From JACQNR01 sp049515175 (GTDB lineage Bacteria; Acidobacteriota; Terriglobia; UBA7540): DNA of 23,150 nt. Each line of letters starts with the position of its first letter. Within the stretch, counting starts at the first letter, position 1. The DNA is taken from assembly GCA_049515175.1 (NCBI GenBank), contig JBEKUI010000036.1, positions 1-23,150 on the forward strand. Direction: 5' to 3'. Below are positions 15,542 to 22,604 of the stretch, piece after piece. The translations under genes and the position numbers were made by a program. Under the pieces are notes generated by a model. The model was not told where the DNA came from. It saw nothing but the letters and a program-made list of their open reading frames with translations, and made no database searches.

Positions 15542-15616
15542 TGCTCATTCACCAAATCACTCAATCACTAAATCGGTCAATGCCCCAACCCAGCCCCCAG
15601 AGCCCAGAACCCAATC
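15542..15616. repeat. Degenerate 8-base then 7-base tandem array in the kdgK-eda spacer
   Basis: Consecutive octamers TGCTCATT, CACCAAAT, CACTCAAT, CACTAAAT, CGGTCAAT (15542-15581) are followed by heptamers GCCCCAA, CCCAGCC, CCCAGAG, CCCAGAA, CCCAATC (15582-15616). The last unit overlaps the kdgK stop codon at 15615-15617. The copies are imperfect but the phase is kept over about 75 bases. Confidence 0.6.
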
Positions 15617-16643
15617 ACCTCGCCACCCGCAAACTCGCTCCCTTCAACAATCCTTCCACTTCCTGGAGCGTTGCCCAATTGAAGTCGCCCGGGTTCGTGT
15701 GCTTGAGGGCGCTGAAGGCGTTGCCGTAGCGCACCGCGGCCTCGTAGGAATTCTTCACCAGTCGCCCGTAGATGAACCCCGCGCTGAAGGAATCGCCGCC
15801 GCCCACGCGGTCCACGATCTCGAGTTCGTACTTCACGTCGTCGTAGTATTTTCCCTCGGCGTAGGCGATGGCCGTCCAGGTGTTGCGCCACACCAGGGGA
15901 TTCTCGCGCAGCGTAATTGCCACCGCCTTGAACTTGAATTTGTCGGCAAGCTTCTTGGCGACTTCTTTGTAGGAATCGGCCGAGACCTCGCGAAACCCTT
16001 TCTCGTCCGTTTTCCCTTCGGCCTTGATCTTGAAGACCACGCTGGTGTCTTCTTCCGTGGTGATGAGCACGTCCACATATTCCATCAGCGGCTCCTGCAC
16101 GGCCTGCGCTTTGTCGGGCGGCCAGAGCTTGCCACGATAGTTCAGGTCGTAGCTCACCGTCGCGCCCGCCTGTTTCGCCGCGACCAGCGCCTCGTGCGTC
16201 ACCGCCGCGGCGGAATCAGAAAGCGCCGGCGTGATGCCGCTGGTGTGGACCCACTTCGCGCCTTCGTAGACCCGCTTCCAATCGACTTCGCCCGGCTTGA
16301 TGGCGCTGATCGCCGAGTGCGCGCGGTCATAGAGCACGGAACTGGCGCGCGGCGCGGCGCCGAATTCAACAAAGTACAGACCCATGCGGTCGCCGTCCGA
16401 CCAGACAATGTGCGAGCCGTCCACCCCCGCCTGGCGCACACGGTTGAGCATCAACCGCCCCAGCGCATTCTTGGGCAAGCGCGAAACCCAGGCGCTTTTC
16501 AACCCCAGCCGCGAGACACCCACCGCCACGTTCAGCTCGCCGCCACCCACCTGCACATCGAGCGTCGAGGTCTGCTCCAGCCGCTGAAAGTTCGGCGGCA
16601 CGAGTCTTATCATCGCTTCCCCAAACGTCACCACATCAAACAT
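15615..16643 (-). CDS. kdgK: 2-keto-3-deoxygluconate kinase (PfkB family)
   Basis: A 342-residue sugar kinase. It opens FDVVTFGEAMIRLVPP, has the substrate-side GGGELNVAVGVSRLG (the PfkB N-terminal glycine motif), YDLNYRGKLW in the central sheet, LITTEED, and VGGGDSFSAGFIYG near the C terminus with catalytic Asp284. It phosphorylates 2-keto-3-deoxygluconate to KDPG with ATP, feeding eda downstream. KDG kinase is favoured over other PfkB kinases because of the eda neighbour. An upstream in-frame GTG at 16655 exists, but GGAGG five bases before ATG 16643 fixes the start. It is divergent from the dodecin gene with a 155-base shared upstream region. Confidence 0.9.
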   Translation of the reverse strand: MFDVVTFGEAMIRLVPPNFQRLEQTSTLDVQVGGGELNVAVGVSRLGLKSAWVSRLPKNALGRLMLNRVRQAGVDGSHIVWSDGDRMGLYFVEFGAAPRASSVLYDRAHSAISAIKPGEVDWKRVYEGAKWVHTSGITPALSDSAAAVTHEALVAAKQAGATVSYDLNYRGKLWPPDKAQAVQEPLMEYVDVLITTEEDTSVVFKIKAEGKTDEKGFREVSADSYKEVAKKLADKFKFKAVAITLRENPLVWRNTWTAIAYAEGKYYDDVKYELEIVDRVGGGDSFSAGFIYGRLVKNSYEAAVRYGNAFSALKHTNPGDFNWATLQEVEGLLKGASLRVAR

Positions 16644-16798
16644 GATTGCCTCCACAGATTAAACAAGTCACGCAAATACAAACCGTCAATATAGGACTTT
16701 CCGGGGGAAATTTCAGCCCCCTTGATGCCGGGGAGGCGGAACAAGGCTAGAATAACTGTCGCCGAGGGTACATATCTCACAGAAGGAGCCCAAACCTT
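16644..16798. promoter_or_regulatory. Divergent intergenic region of kdgK and dodecin
   Basis: The 155 bases must carry both promoters. TAGAAT at 16748-16753 and TTGATG at 16722-16727 face dodecin but are 20 bases apart, too far for a good promoter. TATATT on the minus strand near 16691 is a possible kdgK -10 box with a poor -35. GGGGG and CCCCC at 16703-16721 form a small inverted repeat between them. Confidence 0.3.
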
Positions 16799-17005
16799 AT
16801 GCCGGGAGTCTACAAGATTACAGAAATCGTGGGTACGTCGCCCACAAGTTTTGCCGAGGCGGTGAGGGCGGGAGTCACTGAAGCCGCGAAGACCCTCCGC
16901 CGTATGGACTGGTTTGAAGTCGTCGAAGAACGCGGCCGCATCGCCGACGGCAAGGTGACGGAGTTCCAAGTCACGATCAAGATCGGCTTCAAAGTAGAGC
17001 GCTAG
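16799..17005 (+). CDS. Dodecin family flavin-binding protein
   Basis: A 68-residue protein, the exact size of bacterial dodecin. It shows the family pattern YKITEIVGTSPTSFAEAV, then an amphipathic helix (VTEAAKTLRRM), the flavin-stacking Trp in DWFEVVEERG, and the closing strand EFQVTIKIGFKVE. Twelve copies form a hollow cytoplasmic sphere that stores and shields riboflavin, FMN or FAD. AAGGAG about ten bases before the ATG supports the start. It stands alone, divergent from kdgK, and is followed by a GGCGCAC-AGGA-GTGCGCC hairpin at 17050-17067. Confidence 0.94.
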   Translation: MPGVYKITEIVGTSPTSFAEAVRAGVTEAAKTLRRMDWFEVVEERGRIADGKVTEFQVTIKIGFKVER

Positions 17006-17424
17006 CGACTTGAAACAGAAGTCCGTGAAACCAGTTGAGTGCACCGGCAGGCGCACAGGAGTGCGCCAGGCTGCTGTCGCGTGCTTCTCCTCACCCCATG
17101 TCTGCGTCCGGTCAGAAAGCGGCCCCAAGGTGCTGCACGCCACCGGCGCTCGAGTTGGGTCAACGTGGGCCGCTCACCAGGTAGCGGGCCAGTTCCCGGT
17201 TTGCCGGCTTCACAGCCAACCACCCACCAACGTCAGAGGGGGAATTGGAGGGTACTGGTGTTATTTCCGAGTCGGCGACAAACCGGGAGTTAATCGGTTT
17301 ACTCGACACTGCGGCGTCTGGCCCGAGATGCGGATGACGGAAGGCGACTCTGTTGCTTCGAGGCTCGTTTGCTAAACCCTGCGCGTTCTTCGAGGCAGGT
17401 CACATCTGCTCCGTCAACTGCTTT
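17006..17424. other. 419-base intergenic region with a hairpin after dodecin
   Basis: A perfect seven-base stem GGCGCAC (17050-17056) and GTGCGCC (17061-17067) with an AGGA loop lies 44 bases after the dodecin stop; no T run follows, so it is a weak terminator candidate. Beyond it I see only short frames without recognisable content. The base composition changes from GC-rich to AT-rich at its right end. Confidence 0.45.
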
Positions 17425-18009
17425 TTAAGTGACAGGGTTGGATTCAATGCGATCAGCGACTTTTGCTAAGAGCGAGATCGTTTGTCTTGCCGCTGCAACG
17501 TTCTTGAGGACGCCGTGGGTAGTAAATGAAATTTGATCTTGTTGAATCCTCATGTGCCCCTTTTTTAACGAATCAAAGTGAAGAACCGCAATTTCTTGGA
17601 ATAGGCCTTGGACCTGCAATCTATATTTCTCTTCCAGCGGAACAGGCACATTTTGCAGAGTTATGTCCGTAACAAATACCCTCTGTTTTCGATCGCCCGT
17701 TGTATAAGCATATTTCCAATTAGGAAAAGTTTTGAAAAAGCCGCCTTGCATCTGAACAGGAATTCCTTTATTCACACAACGGATTGAGATGGTGGTCCGG
17801 GTGGAAGAACTTTTGTAAACAGCGATTTCTCTGGTTTCTATGGTGTATTTCCTACCATAGCTGAAACCGGCAATTTCGCCCGCCTTAAATAAGCCTTGCG
17901 ATTGATATTCCGCCCCTAACTCCTCTGCAATGTTTCTGTATTTCAACCGGCGCATTTGTATGTAAAAAAAAATAAAACAAAAGTACAGAGACACAGATTC
18001 CAATTCCAA
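17425..18009 (-). CDS. AT-rich orphan gene, possible membrane-anchored protein of unknown function
   Basis: Up to 194 residues. The first 18 are hydrophobic and aromatic (SLYFCFIFFYIQ), a possible short membrane anchor; the rest is soluble and mixed: a helix (RNIAEELGAEYQ), beta-type stretches (GRKYTIETREIAVYKS, TRTTISIRCVNKGIPVQM), and a C-terminal helix (AAARQTISLLAKVADRIE). No family is recognised. Start codons are uncertain: TTG at 18009 or 18003, GTG at 17994, or ATG at 17955 after the hydrophobic part; none has a good ribosome site. Codon use and base composition differ from all neighbours: 17521-17580 has 20 G or C of 60, against well over half elsewhere. A nine-base T tract (coding strand) lies in the anchor region. 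Likely acquired by transfer, or a remnant whose true 5' end is lost. Confidence 0.6.
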   Translation of the reverse strand: MELESVSLYFCFIFFYIQMRRLKYRNIAEELGAEYQSQGLFKAGEIAGFSYGRKYTIETREIAVYKSSSTRTTISIRCVNKGIPVQMQGGFFKTFPNWKYAYTTGDRKQRVFVTDITLQNVPVPLEEKYRLQVQGLFQEIAVLHFDSLKKGHMRIQQDQISFTTHGVLKNVAAARQTISLLAKVADRIESNPVT

Positions 18010-18145
18010 AAATTGAACCCGATGCAGACTTATCCGGCATTTCCCTTTTGGCCTTCCGCCGGGCTACCGTGTGCAGCCATTCATCAACAAAGGAGCCCTT
18101 TCCGCGCAGTTTTTTGTCTCGATCGGCAAGCCGATGCGGCTTCTC

Positions 18146-18787
18146 TCACTTTTTGTCATTCAGCAGGGGGCCGTGGGGCGTGTCGAAGGCCGGTCCCGAG
18201 CAGTTCTTGCCGAAGTTGCTTGCCGGGCCGAGGCTCATCAGGCTCCAAGAAGGGGAGGTCATCAAGACTTTGAGATCCTTCACGGCCAGAGTACAGGTCC
18301 CCGTCTTGCCGCGTATGGTCTCAAAATCCCGGCTCATTTCACCGAGTTTGATTTCGACCCCATCGCGGGCGGCTTTGGGGCTGTCCGGAACAACTTTCTC
18401 GTTGACCTTGGCCTCAAACGCGTCGACGCGAAACGAAACAGTGCACCGATCGGCGGCGAATTGGGTAGCCCACCAAGTGGAATTCGAGATTACCACTCCA
18501 GTCCCTACTTCCACGGTCTCGCTTCGCGTGACGGCCGCGGGTGTGGCGCTGTCGAGAGCCTGGAGAAAGCACCTGAGGTCTTTGCCGCATTTGATCAGGC
18601 CGGGAATTTGCGGCAGTCCGTCGCGGGACTGAGAACCAGCCCCCTTCATGTCGTCATTGGTGAAAACGCGCCGCGGCTTGGAGGGCGCTTTGGCGGTTTC
18701 CCGGTCGTTCTGTTGTGCTGCAGCCGGAGAGATAAAGACCGCCAGAAGCAGGAGAACTTTGGCCGCCGGGAGCTGGATTGAGGTCAC
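18146..18787 (-). CDS. Exported protein of unknown function with RVFTNDD motif
   Basis: A 213-residue protein with a signal peptide (AAKVLLLLAVFISPAAA-QQ), then a charged linker containing RRVFTNDDM near residue 40. I recall this short RV(F/Y)TNDD motif near the mature N terminus of many exported acidobacterial proteins. The mature part has six Cys residues (KCGKDLRC, DRCTV, GTCTL, KNCSG), possibly disulfide forming, and beta-type stretches (ETVEVGTGVVISN, CTVSFRVDAFEAKVN). No enzyme motif is seen. The start is set at GTG 18787 because GGGAGG lies six bases upstream; TTG at 18793 directly abuts that site and is less likely. It lies 55 bases downstream of the molybdenum hydroxylase operon and may be on the same transcript, but a functional link is not evident. 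Confidence 0.7.
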   Translation of the reverse strand: MTSIQLPAAKVLLLLAVFISPAAAQQNDRETAKAPSKPRRVFTNDDMKGAGSQSRDGLPQIPGLIKCGKDLRCFLQALDSATPAAVTRSETVEVGTGVVISNSTWWATQFAADRCTVSFRVDAFEAKVNEKVVPDSPKAARDGVEIKLGEMSRDFETIRGKTGTCTLAVKDLKVLMTSPSWSLMSLGPASNFGKNCSGPAFDTPHGPLLNDKK

Positions 18788-18848
18788 CCACAACCTCCCA
18801 AGAAGTCACGATTCGCCCAAGTATAACTCCCCGGTCATCTCCTGCTGC

Positions 18849-21044
18849 TCAGCCGCGGGCGAGCGCGGCTTTGATCCGTTCCGGTGTCATAGGCAATTGC
18901 AGAAGCCGGGCACCAGTGGCATCAAACACAGCGTTGGCAATCAAGGCGCCCATACAGATAACGGCCGGTTCTCCGCCCCCTTGAGCCGGTGAGTCTCTCG
19001 CATCCAGTATGACCGTCTCGATCTCCGGCAACCAGGAGAAACGCGGAATCTTGTAAGTGTCAAAATTGGAGTCGTGGATATCCCCGCCCGTGAATCGGAT
19101 TTCCTCCGTCAAGGCGTATCCCAGGCCCATGGTGATGCAGCCTTCCATCTGCAGCTTGGCACCTTCCGGATTGACGCACAGTCCCATTTCCTGAGCGCAG
19201 ACGACCCGCTTAACGCGGACGTCCCCGGTGTTCTTGTCGACTTCCACTTCTGCCATGTGCGCGACGTAGGTGCCGACATCAGTTCCACATGCGACCCCAT
19301 TGCCGCGCCCACTCGGGGCTTTCGCCGGCGACCAGCCGAATTTCTCCGCGGCCGCCTGCAAGACGCGTCGCATTCTTTCGTCTTTGAGATTCTTCAGCCG
19401 GAACTCGACGGGGTCGATTCCGGCCTTCGCGGCTAGCGCGTCGATGTGCGACTCCCGGGCATGCGTGTTGGTGTTGTTGCCGGGGGCTCGCCACGGCCCT
19501 GTGGCGAAGGGATGTGAACCGGGTACGCCCGTCCAGCCGGAGCCATAGGCCATCGTCCGATGATGCGGGATGGTGTAGAACTGCTCCGACCCTCTTGCTC
19601 CGGCGAAATACACGCCGTAGTCCCAGAAGGAAATCAACCCGGAGTGGGTGACTCCCGCCTTGATCTTGACGACCGCAGCGGGACGAAACGTGTCATAGAA
19701 GAACTCCTCAGCCCGCGTCCAAGCCACCTGGATCGGCTTGCCGGTCAGCTTGGCCAGCCTCGCCGCCTCAAGGGCTTGCCGGATGTTGCTCTTGCCGCCA
19801 AAGCCTCCGCCCACGAAGGGCGTGATGACCCGCACGTTCTCCACCGGCATCCCCAATAGAGAAGCAGCCGCCTCCTTGAGTGGGAAGGGCGTTTGCGTGG
19901 AGGCCCAGATCGTCAGCTTGTTCCCCTCCATTTTCGCGAGAGCCGTGTGCGGTTCCATGGGGGCGTGAGCGACATAACTGTTCAGGTAAGTCTCGCCCAC
20001 CACATGGTCGGCAGCCTTTTCCCCCTCTCCGAGGCTTCCGCCTTCGACAACGACTTCTCCCTCAGGCGCAACCTTGAGCAGGTGCTCAAAGATCGTCTTG
20101 TCGTCCGCATACGGCTTTGGCTCGTCAAACTTGGCTTTGATTCTCCCCAGTGCCTTCTCCGCGATGTCAGGCTTCGGGTGAAGCACTGCGATCAGGTCTC
20201 CTTCCTGAATCACCTGGACACCTAGGATTTCCCGGGCGCCCGAGGTATCCACGCTGACCAGCTTGGCGCCATGAGCCGGAGGTCTCAGGATGCGGGCGCA
20301 CAGCATGCCGGGCTCCTTGAGGTCCCCGGAAAACTTGGCCCTGCCGGTGACCTTGTCGATGCTGTCCTTTCTCAAGGTAGGTTTTCCGATGATCGTGAAG
20401 TCGGACGACGTCTCGAGTGCCGCGCCCTTCACGTGCCGCAAGATCTTCTTTCCCTTGGCGAGTTCGGCGTAGGTGACTTTCTTCTTCCCTGCGTCCTCAT
20501 AAACGACGCCATCTTTGGTTTTGAGCCGTTCTTTCGCCACCCCCAGTTGTTCCGCCGCCAATTCCACCAGCACGGCCTTCGCCTCGGCAGCGGCCGCTCT
20601 GAAAGGAGGACCGAAAAAGCGGGTCGTCATGGAGCCGAAAGTTCCCCGGTCCCAGGGGCAGAGATCCGTATCGCCCATCACCATGTGCACTGAATCCAGG
20701 GAAACGTCGAGCTCGTCGGCCAGCATTTGGGCGAGAGAGGTGATGACTCCCTGGCCCAGTTCGACTTTTCCGGTAAACCCGGTGACGCGGCCGTCTTCTC
20801 CGATCCTGAGAAAGGCGTTGAAATCCTGGGGAAGTTGCTGTCCCCCGCCGCGGCGTCGCTCGCCATCCTGAATGGCCAGCGAATGGGGAACGGTGAAGCA
20901 GATGACGATGCCTCCACCCACCAGTTTCAGGAACTCGCGGCGATCGAGCGGAAACGTCGGCCCTGCTTCGCCCGTCACGTCGGAGAAGTCAAGTTCCAGG
21001 TTCTCTTCTTCAAGACTCCGTGGTCTCGCGTCAAAGGTTCTCAT
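18849..21044 (-). CDS. IorB-type molybdopterin-binding oxidoreductase large subunit, Tat-exported
   Basis: A 731-residue xanthine dehydrogenase/aldehyde oxidase-family subunit with the permuted order of isoquinoline 1-oxidoreductase beta chains: a Tat-like signal DRREFLKLVGGG (34-45), a molybdenum-domain segment first (TGKVELGQGV 91-100), then a hammerhead-like domain (KVTGRAKFSGD 231-241), then GGGFGGK (412-418), the WRAPG loop, and the catalytic-Glu motif GGGEPAV with Glu692. It should hydroxylate an aromatic N-heterocycle or oxidise an aldehyde in the periplasm after folding with molybdenum cofactor. The substrate cannot be named. It overlaps the small subunit by ATGA, with GGAGGGAG upstream. 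No FAD subunit is present, consistent with the Ior type. An unusually long stretch (33 residues) precedes the twin Arg. Confidence 0.93.
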   Translation of the reverse strand: MRTFDARPRSLEEENLELDFSDVTGEAGPTFPLDRREFLKLVGGGIVICFTVPHSLAIQDGERRRGGGQQLPQDFNAFLRIGEDGRVTGFTGKVELGQGVITSLAQMLADELDVSLDSVHMVMGDTDLCPWDRGTFGSMTTRFFGPPFRAAAAEAKAVLVELAAEQLGVAKERLKTKDGVVYEDAGKKKVTYAELAKGKKILRHVKGAALETSSDFTIIGKPTLRKDSIDKVTGRAKFSGDLKEPGMLCARILRPPAHGAKLVSVDTSGAREILGVQVIQEGDLIAVLHPKPDIAEKALGRIKAKFDEPKPYADDKTIFEHLLKVAPEGEVVVEGGSLGEGEKAADHVVGETYLNSYVAHAPMEPHTALAKMEGNKLTIWASTQTPFPLKEAAASLLGMPVENVRVITPFVGGGFGGKSNIRQALEAARLAKLTGKPIQVAWTRAEEFFYDTFRPAAVVKIKAGVTHSGLISFWDYGVYFAGARGSEQFYTIPHHRTMAYGSGWTGVPGSHPFATGPWRAPGNNTNTHARESHIDALAAKAGIDPVEFRLKNLKDERMRRVLQAAAEKFGWSPAKAPSGRGNGVACGTDVGTYVAHMAEVEVDKNTGDVRVKRVVCAQEMGLCVNPEGAKLQMEGCITMGLGYALTEEIRFTGGDIHDSNFDTYKIPRFSWLPEIETVILDARDSPAQGGGEPAVICMGALIANAVFDATGARLLQLPMTPERIKAALARG

Positions 21045-21520
21045 CGCGCACTCCCTCCCATCTCCTTGGCGGCCGTCTGTATGGCCAGGACAATCCGCTT
21101 ATGTGCCCCGCAGCGGCACAGGTTGCCGTCCATTTGCTCGATAATCTGGCTGCGAGAGGGTTGAGGAGTATTGAGCAACAAGCTGTAAGCGTTCATGATC
21201 ATTCCCGGCGTGCAGTAGCCGCACTGCAAGGCGTCATGCTCGACGAAGGCCTTCTGCAAGGGGTGAAGGTCGCCGCTCTGCTCCAGGCCCTCGATGGTCG
21301 TGACCTCCTTGCCCGCCACGTCTTTCATCTCCAGCACGCACGAACGCACGGCTTTGCGGTCAACCAGCACTGTGCAAGCGCCGCAGAGACCCTCTCCGCA
21401 ACCATACTTGCTGCCCGTCAGCCCCAGGTCATAACGCAGGACCCACAGCAGCGAGCGGCCGGGGTCGACTGCAAGACTCACGGCCTTTCCATTGAGTTTG
21501 AACCGAAGGGTGTCTTTCAT
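21041..21520 (-). CDS. IorA-type [2Fe-2S] small subunit
   Basis: A 159-residue electron-transfer subunit. The plant-ferredoxin-type cluster is bound by Cys41, Cys46, Cys49 and Cys61 (GCGEGLCGACTV and RSC); the second cluster, in the helical domain next to molybdopterin, uses Cys100, Cys103, Cys135 and Cys137 (QCGYCTPGM and LCRCG). All eight ligands are intact. It passes electrons from the molybdenum site of the large subunit, with which it forms the enzyme; without its own signal it is probably exported as a passenger on the Tat signal of the large subunit. GGGAGGTG precedes the ATG with proper spacing. It is the first gene of the two-gene operon, and its stop overlaps the next start (ATGA). 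Confidence 0.96.
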   Translation of the reverse strand: MKDTLRFKLNGKAVSLAVDPGRSLLWVLRYDLGLTGSKYGCGEGLCGACTVLVDRKAVRSCVLEMKDVAGKEVTTIEGLEQSGDLHPLQKAFVEHDALQCGYCTPGMIMNAYSLLLNTPQPSRSQIIEQMDGNLCRCGAHKRIVLAIQTAAKEMGGSAR

Positions 21521-21769
21521 GCGGACACCTCCCTGAAATTCGTCGAGTGGACGGCGAGGGTCTCTCGGGCAGGAGACTTCTGTTACTGGGCCATTATAGT
21601 CCCACCTGCAGGAATGGCAACTGATCTGAACCTAGGAATCGTCGTAAGCCCTTCGCAGGAACAAGCAGAATGGTACGCCCTAGTGGACGACTTCAGAACT
21701 CTCCCTTATGGCTGTTTTCCTCTTGAAACGGCACAGGGCTTGTCGTTGTCAGTTTGATATTCGGTCTAG
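21521..21769. other. Intergenic region upstream of the hydroxylase operon
   Basis: It should hold the operon promoter on the minus strand, but I see no strong -35/-10 pair. A 47-codon plus-strand frame (21614-21757) lacks a spaced ribosome site. Its right end adjoins the point where MarR-like coding sequence begins abruptly. Confidence 0.4.
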
Positions 21770-22025
21770 GAATCCATGCCCGCGCGACCCGAACGTCACG
21801 CGCCTGCTCGACCGCCTGGAGCGCCGCGAACTCATCAAGCGCGAGCGCCAGCAGCGCGACCGCCGCGTCATCACCACGCGCATCACCCCGGCGGGACTGC
21901 CGATCCTGAGCACCCTTGACGAGCCGATTTCCGCGCTCCATCAACGCCTGCTGGGCCACCTGGGGCCCGAGCGCCTCCAAATCCTGAACGATCTCCTGGA
22001 GGCAGCGCGTGTATCCAAGGAATGA
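21770..22025 (+). pseudogene. MarR-family regulator, C-terminal fragment
   Basis: From about 21777 the frame reads PNVTRLLDRLERRELIKRERQQRDRRV, the recognition helix and beta wing of a MarR winged-helix protein, followed by TRITPAGLPILSTLD and the C-terminal dimerisation helix (HLGPERLQILNDLLEAARV). The expected ~70 N-terminal residues (dimer helix and first helices of the wing domain) are missing: the 20 or so codons upstream, opening at ATG 21708, show no MarR character. It is therefore a 5'-truncated remnant, although a short protein could still be made. Intact relatives are about 150 residues and repress nearby genes in response to small ligands. The break point near 21770 marks a rearrangement. 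Confidence 0.75.
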
Positions 22026-22073
22026 TTTTTCTGCACGCTATATTTGTTATTACGACTATCGCCAGGCGCTGGC

Positions 22074-22129
22074 CACTGGGAACTGGGAACCGGGCACTCG
22101 GAACTGGGTTCTAGGTGCTGGGGAATTGG
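22074..22129. repeat. Degenerate heptamer tandem array (consensus NNCTGGG)
   Basis: Eight consecutive seven-base units can be read: CACTGGG, AACTGGG, AACCGGG, CACTCGG, AACTGGG, TTCTAGG, TGCTGGG, GAATTGG. It lies between the MarR fragment and the stop of the DUF6788-like gene. Its complement (CCCAGNN) matches the heptamer family in the kdgK-eda spacer. Confidence 0.65.
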
Positions 22130-22136
22130 TCCGCCC

Positions 22137-22466
22137 CTAAACCCTAACCCTCCGTTGCCAATCCCGGAGCTGACGCTGCAGCGAGCCCGTCAACTCGGTC
22201 TGGAAACGGCGGTAGTTTCGAATCTGGCGGCGCAATTGGCTCACCTTCTCCCGGGGCACATACAACGAGCGGCTTCGCCCTTGCTCCTTCCAATACAGGT
22301 AGTAGAAGGGGCCGTGTTTCTGCCCCCGAGTGCAGCGGCAGCGGGGCTTCCCACAGGTCACATACTGCCCCACCAACGACCCCGCCACCATGGGCAAGAG
22401 CCGGGCTAAGGCCTGGAAATGCTGTCGGACCTTCCGAAGATGGGGGCTCGAGCGGCGCGCCGGCAT
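22137..22466 (-). CDS. DUF6788-like small basic protein with Cys cluster
   Basis: A 109-residue, Arg-rich protein. After a helical lead (LRKVRQHFQALARLLPM) it reads GSLVGQYVTCGKPRCRCTRGQKHGPFYYLYWKEQGRSRSLYVPRE, the pattern I associate with DUF6788-type proteins: three close Cys, a GHGP-like turn, paired Tyr, and the SLYVP strand. A C-terminal helix (VSQLRRQIRNYRRFQTEL) follows. The Cys set may bind metal. Function is unknown; I recall such small genes beside transposases or in repeat copies, which would fit the insertion-sequence-end-like motif 60 bases upstream, but no transposase is seen. The ATG at 22466 has no clear ribosome site. It may be a leftover of a mobile unit. Confidence 0.68.
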   Translation of the reverse strand: MPARRSSPHLRKVRQHFQALARLLPMVAGSLVGQYVTCGKPRCRCTRGQKHGPFYYLYWKEQGRSRSLYVPREKVSQLRRQIRNYRRFQTELTGSLQRQLRDWQRRVRV

Positions 22467-22527
22467 TCTGCGTGCATATTAGCACATAAGAACAAAGTCA
22501 CAAAGAACAATCGGCTCACATTCCACC

Positions 22528-22544
22528 GACTTTTTCAACAGTCT
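22528..22544. mobile_element. Insertion-sequence-end-like motif, remnant
   Basis: GACTTTTTCAACAGTCT resembles the terminal inverted repeats I recall at the ends of many insertion sequences (GACTTTTTCAACAG...). No partner repeat or transposase frame is visible in the window, so it can only be a solitary end or chance. Confidence 0.3.
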
Positions 22545-22604
22545 CACACGTTTTTCGGCCGAGTGGGGGAGGAAGAAAGAGTGCCAGCCGGATCAAGCCG
22601 CACT

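Noticed and set aside
15699..16694. Plus-strand frame (331 codons) opposite kdgK
   Set aside because: Shadow of kdgK; no start signals or family features.
21614..21757. 47-codon frame upstream of the MarR fragment
   Set aside because: AGGA directly abuts the ATG so there is no usable spacing, and no family is recognisable; it might still be real but cannot be supported.
22134..22151. Telomere-like CCCTAAACCCTAACCC stretch
   Set aside because: Only about two units, and it overlaps the 3' end of a coding frame; chance resemblance in a circular-chromosome bacterium.
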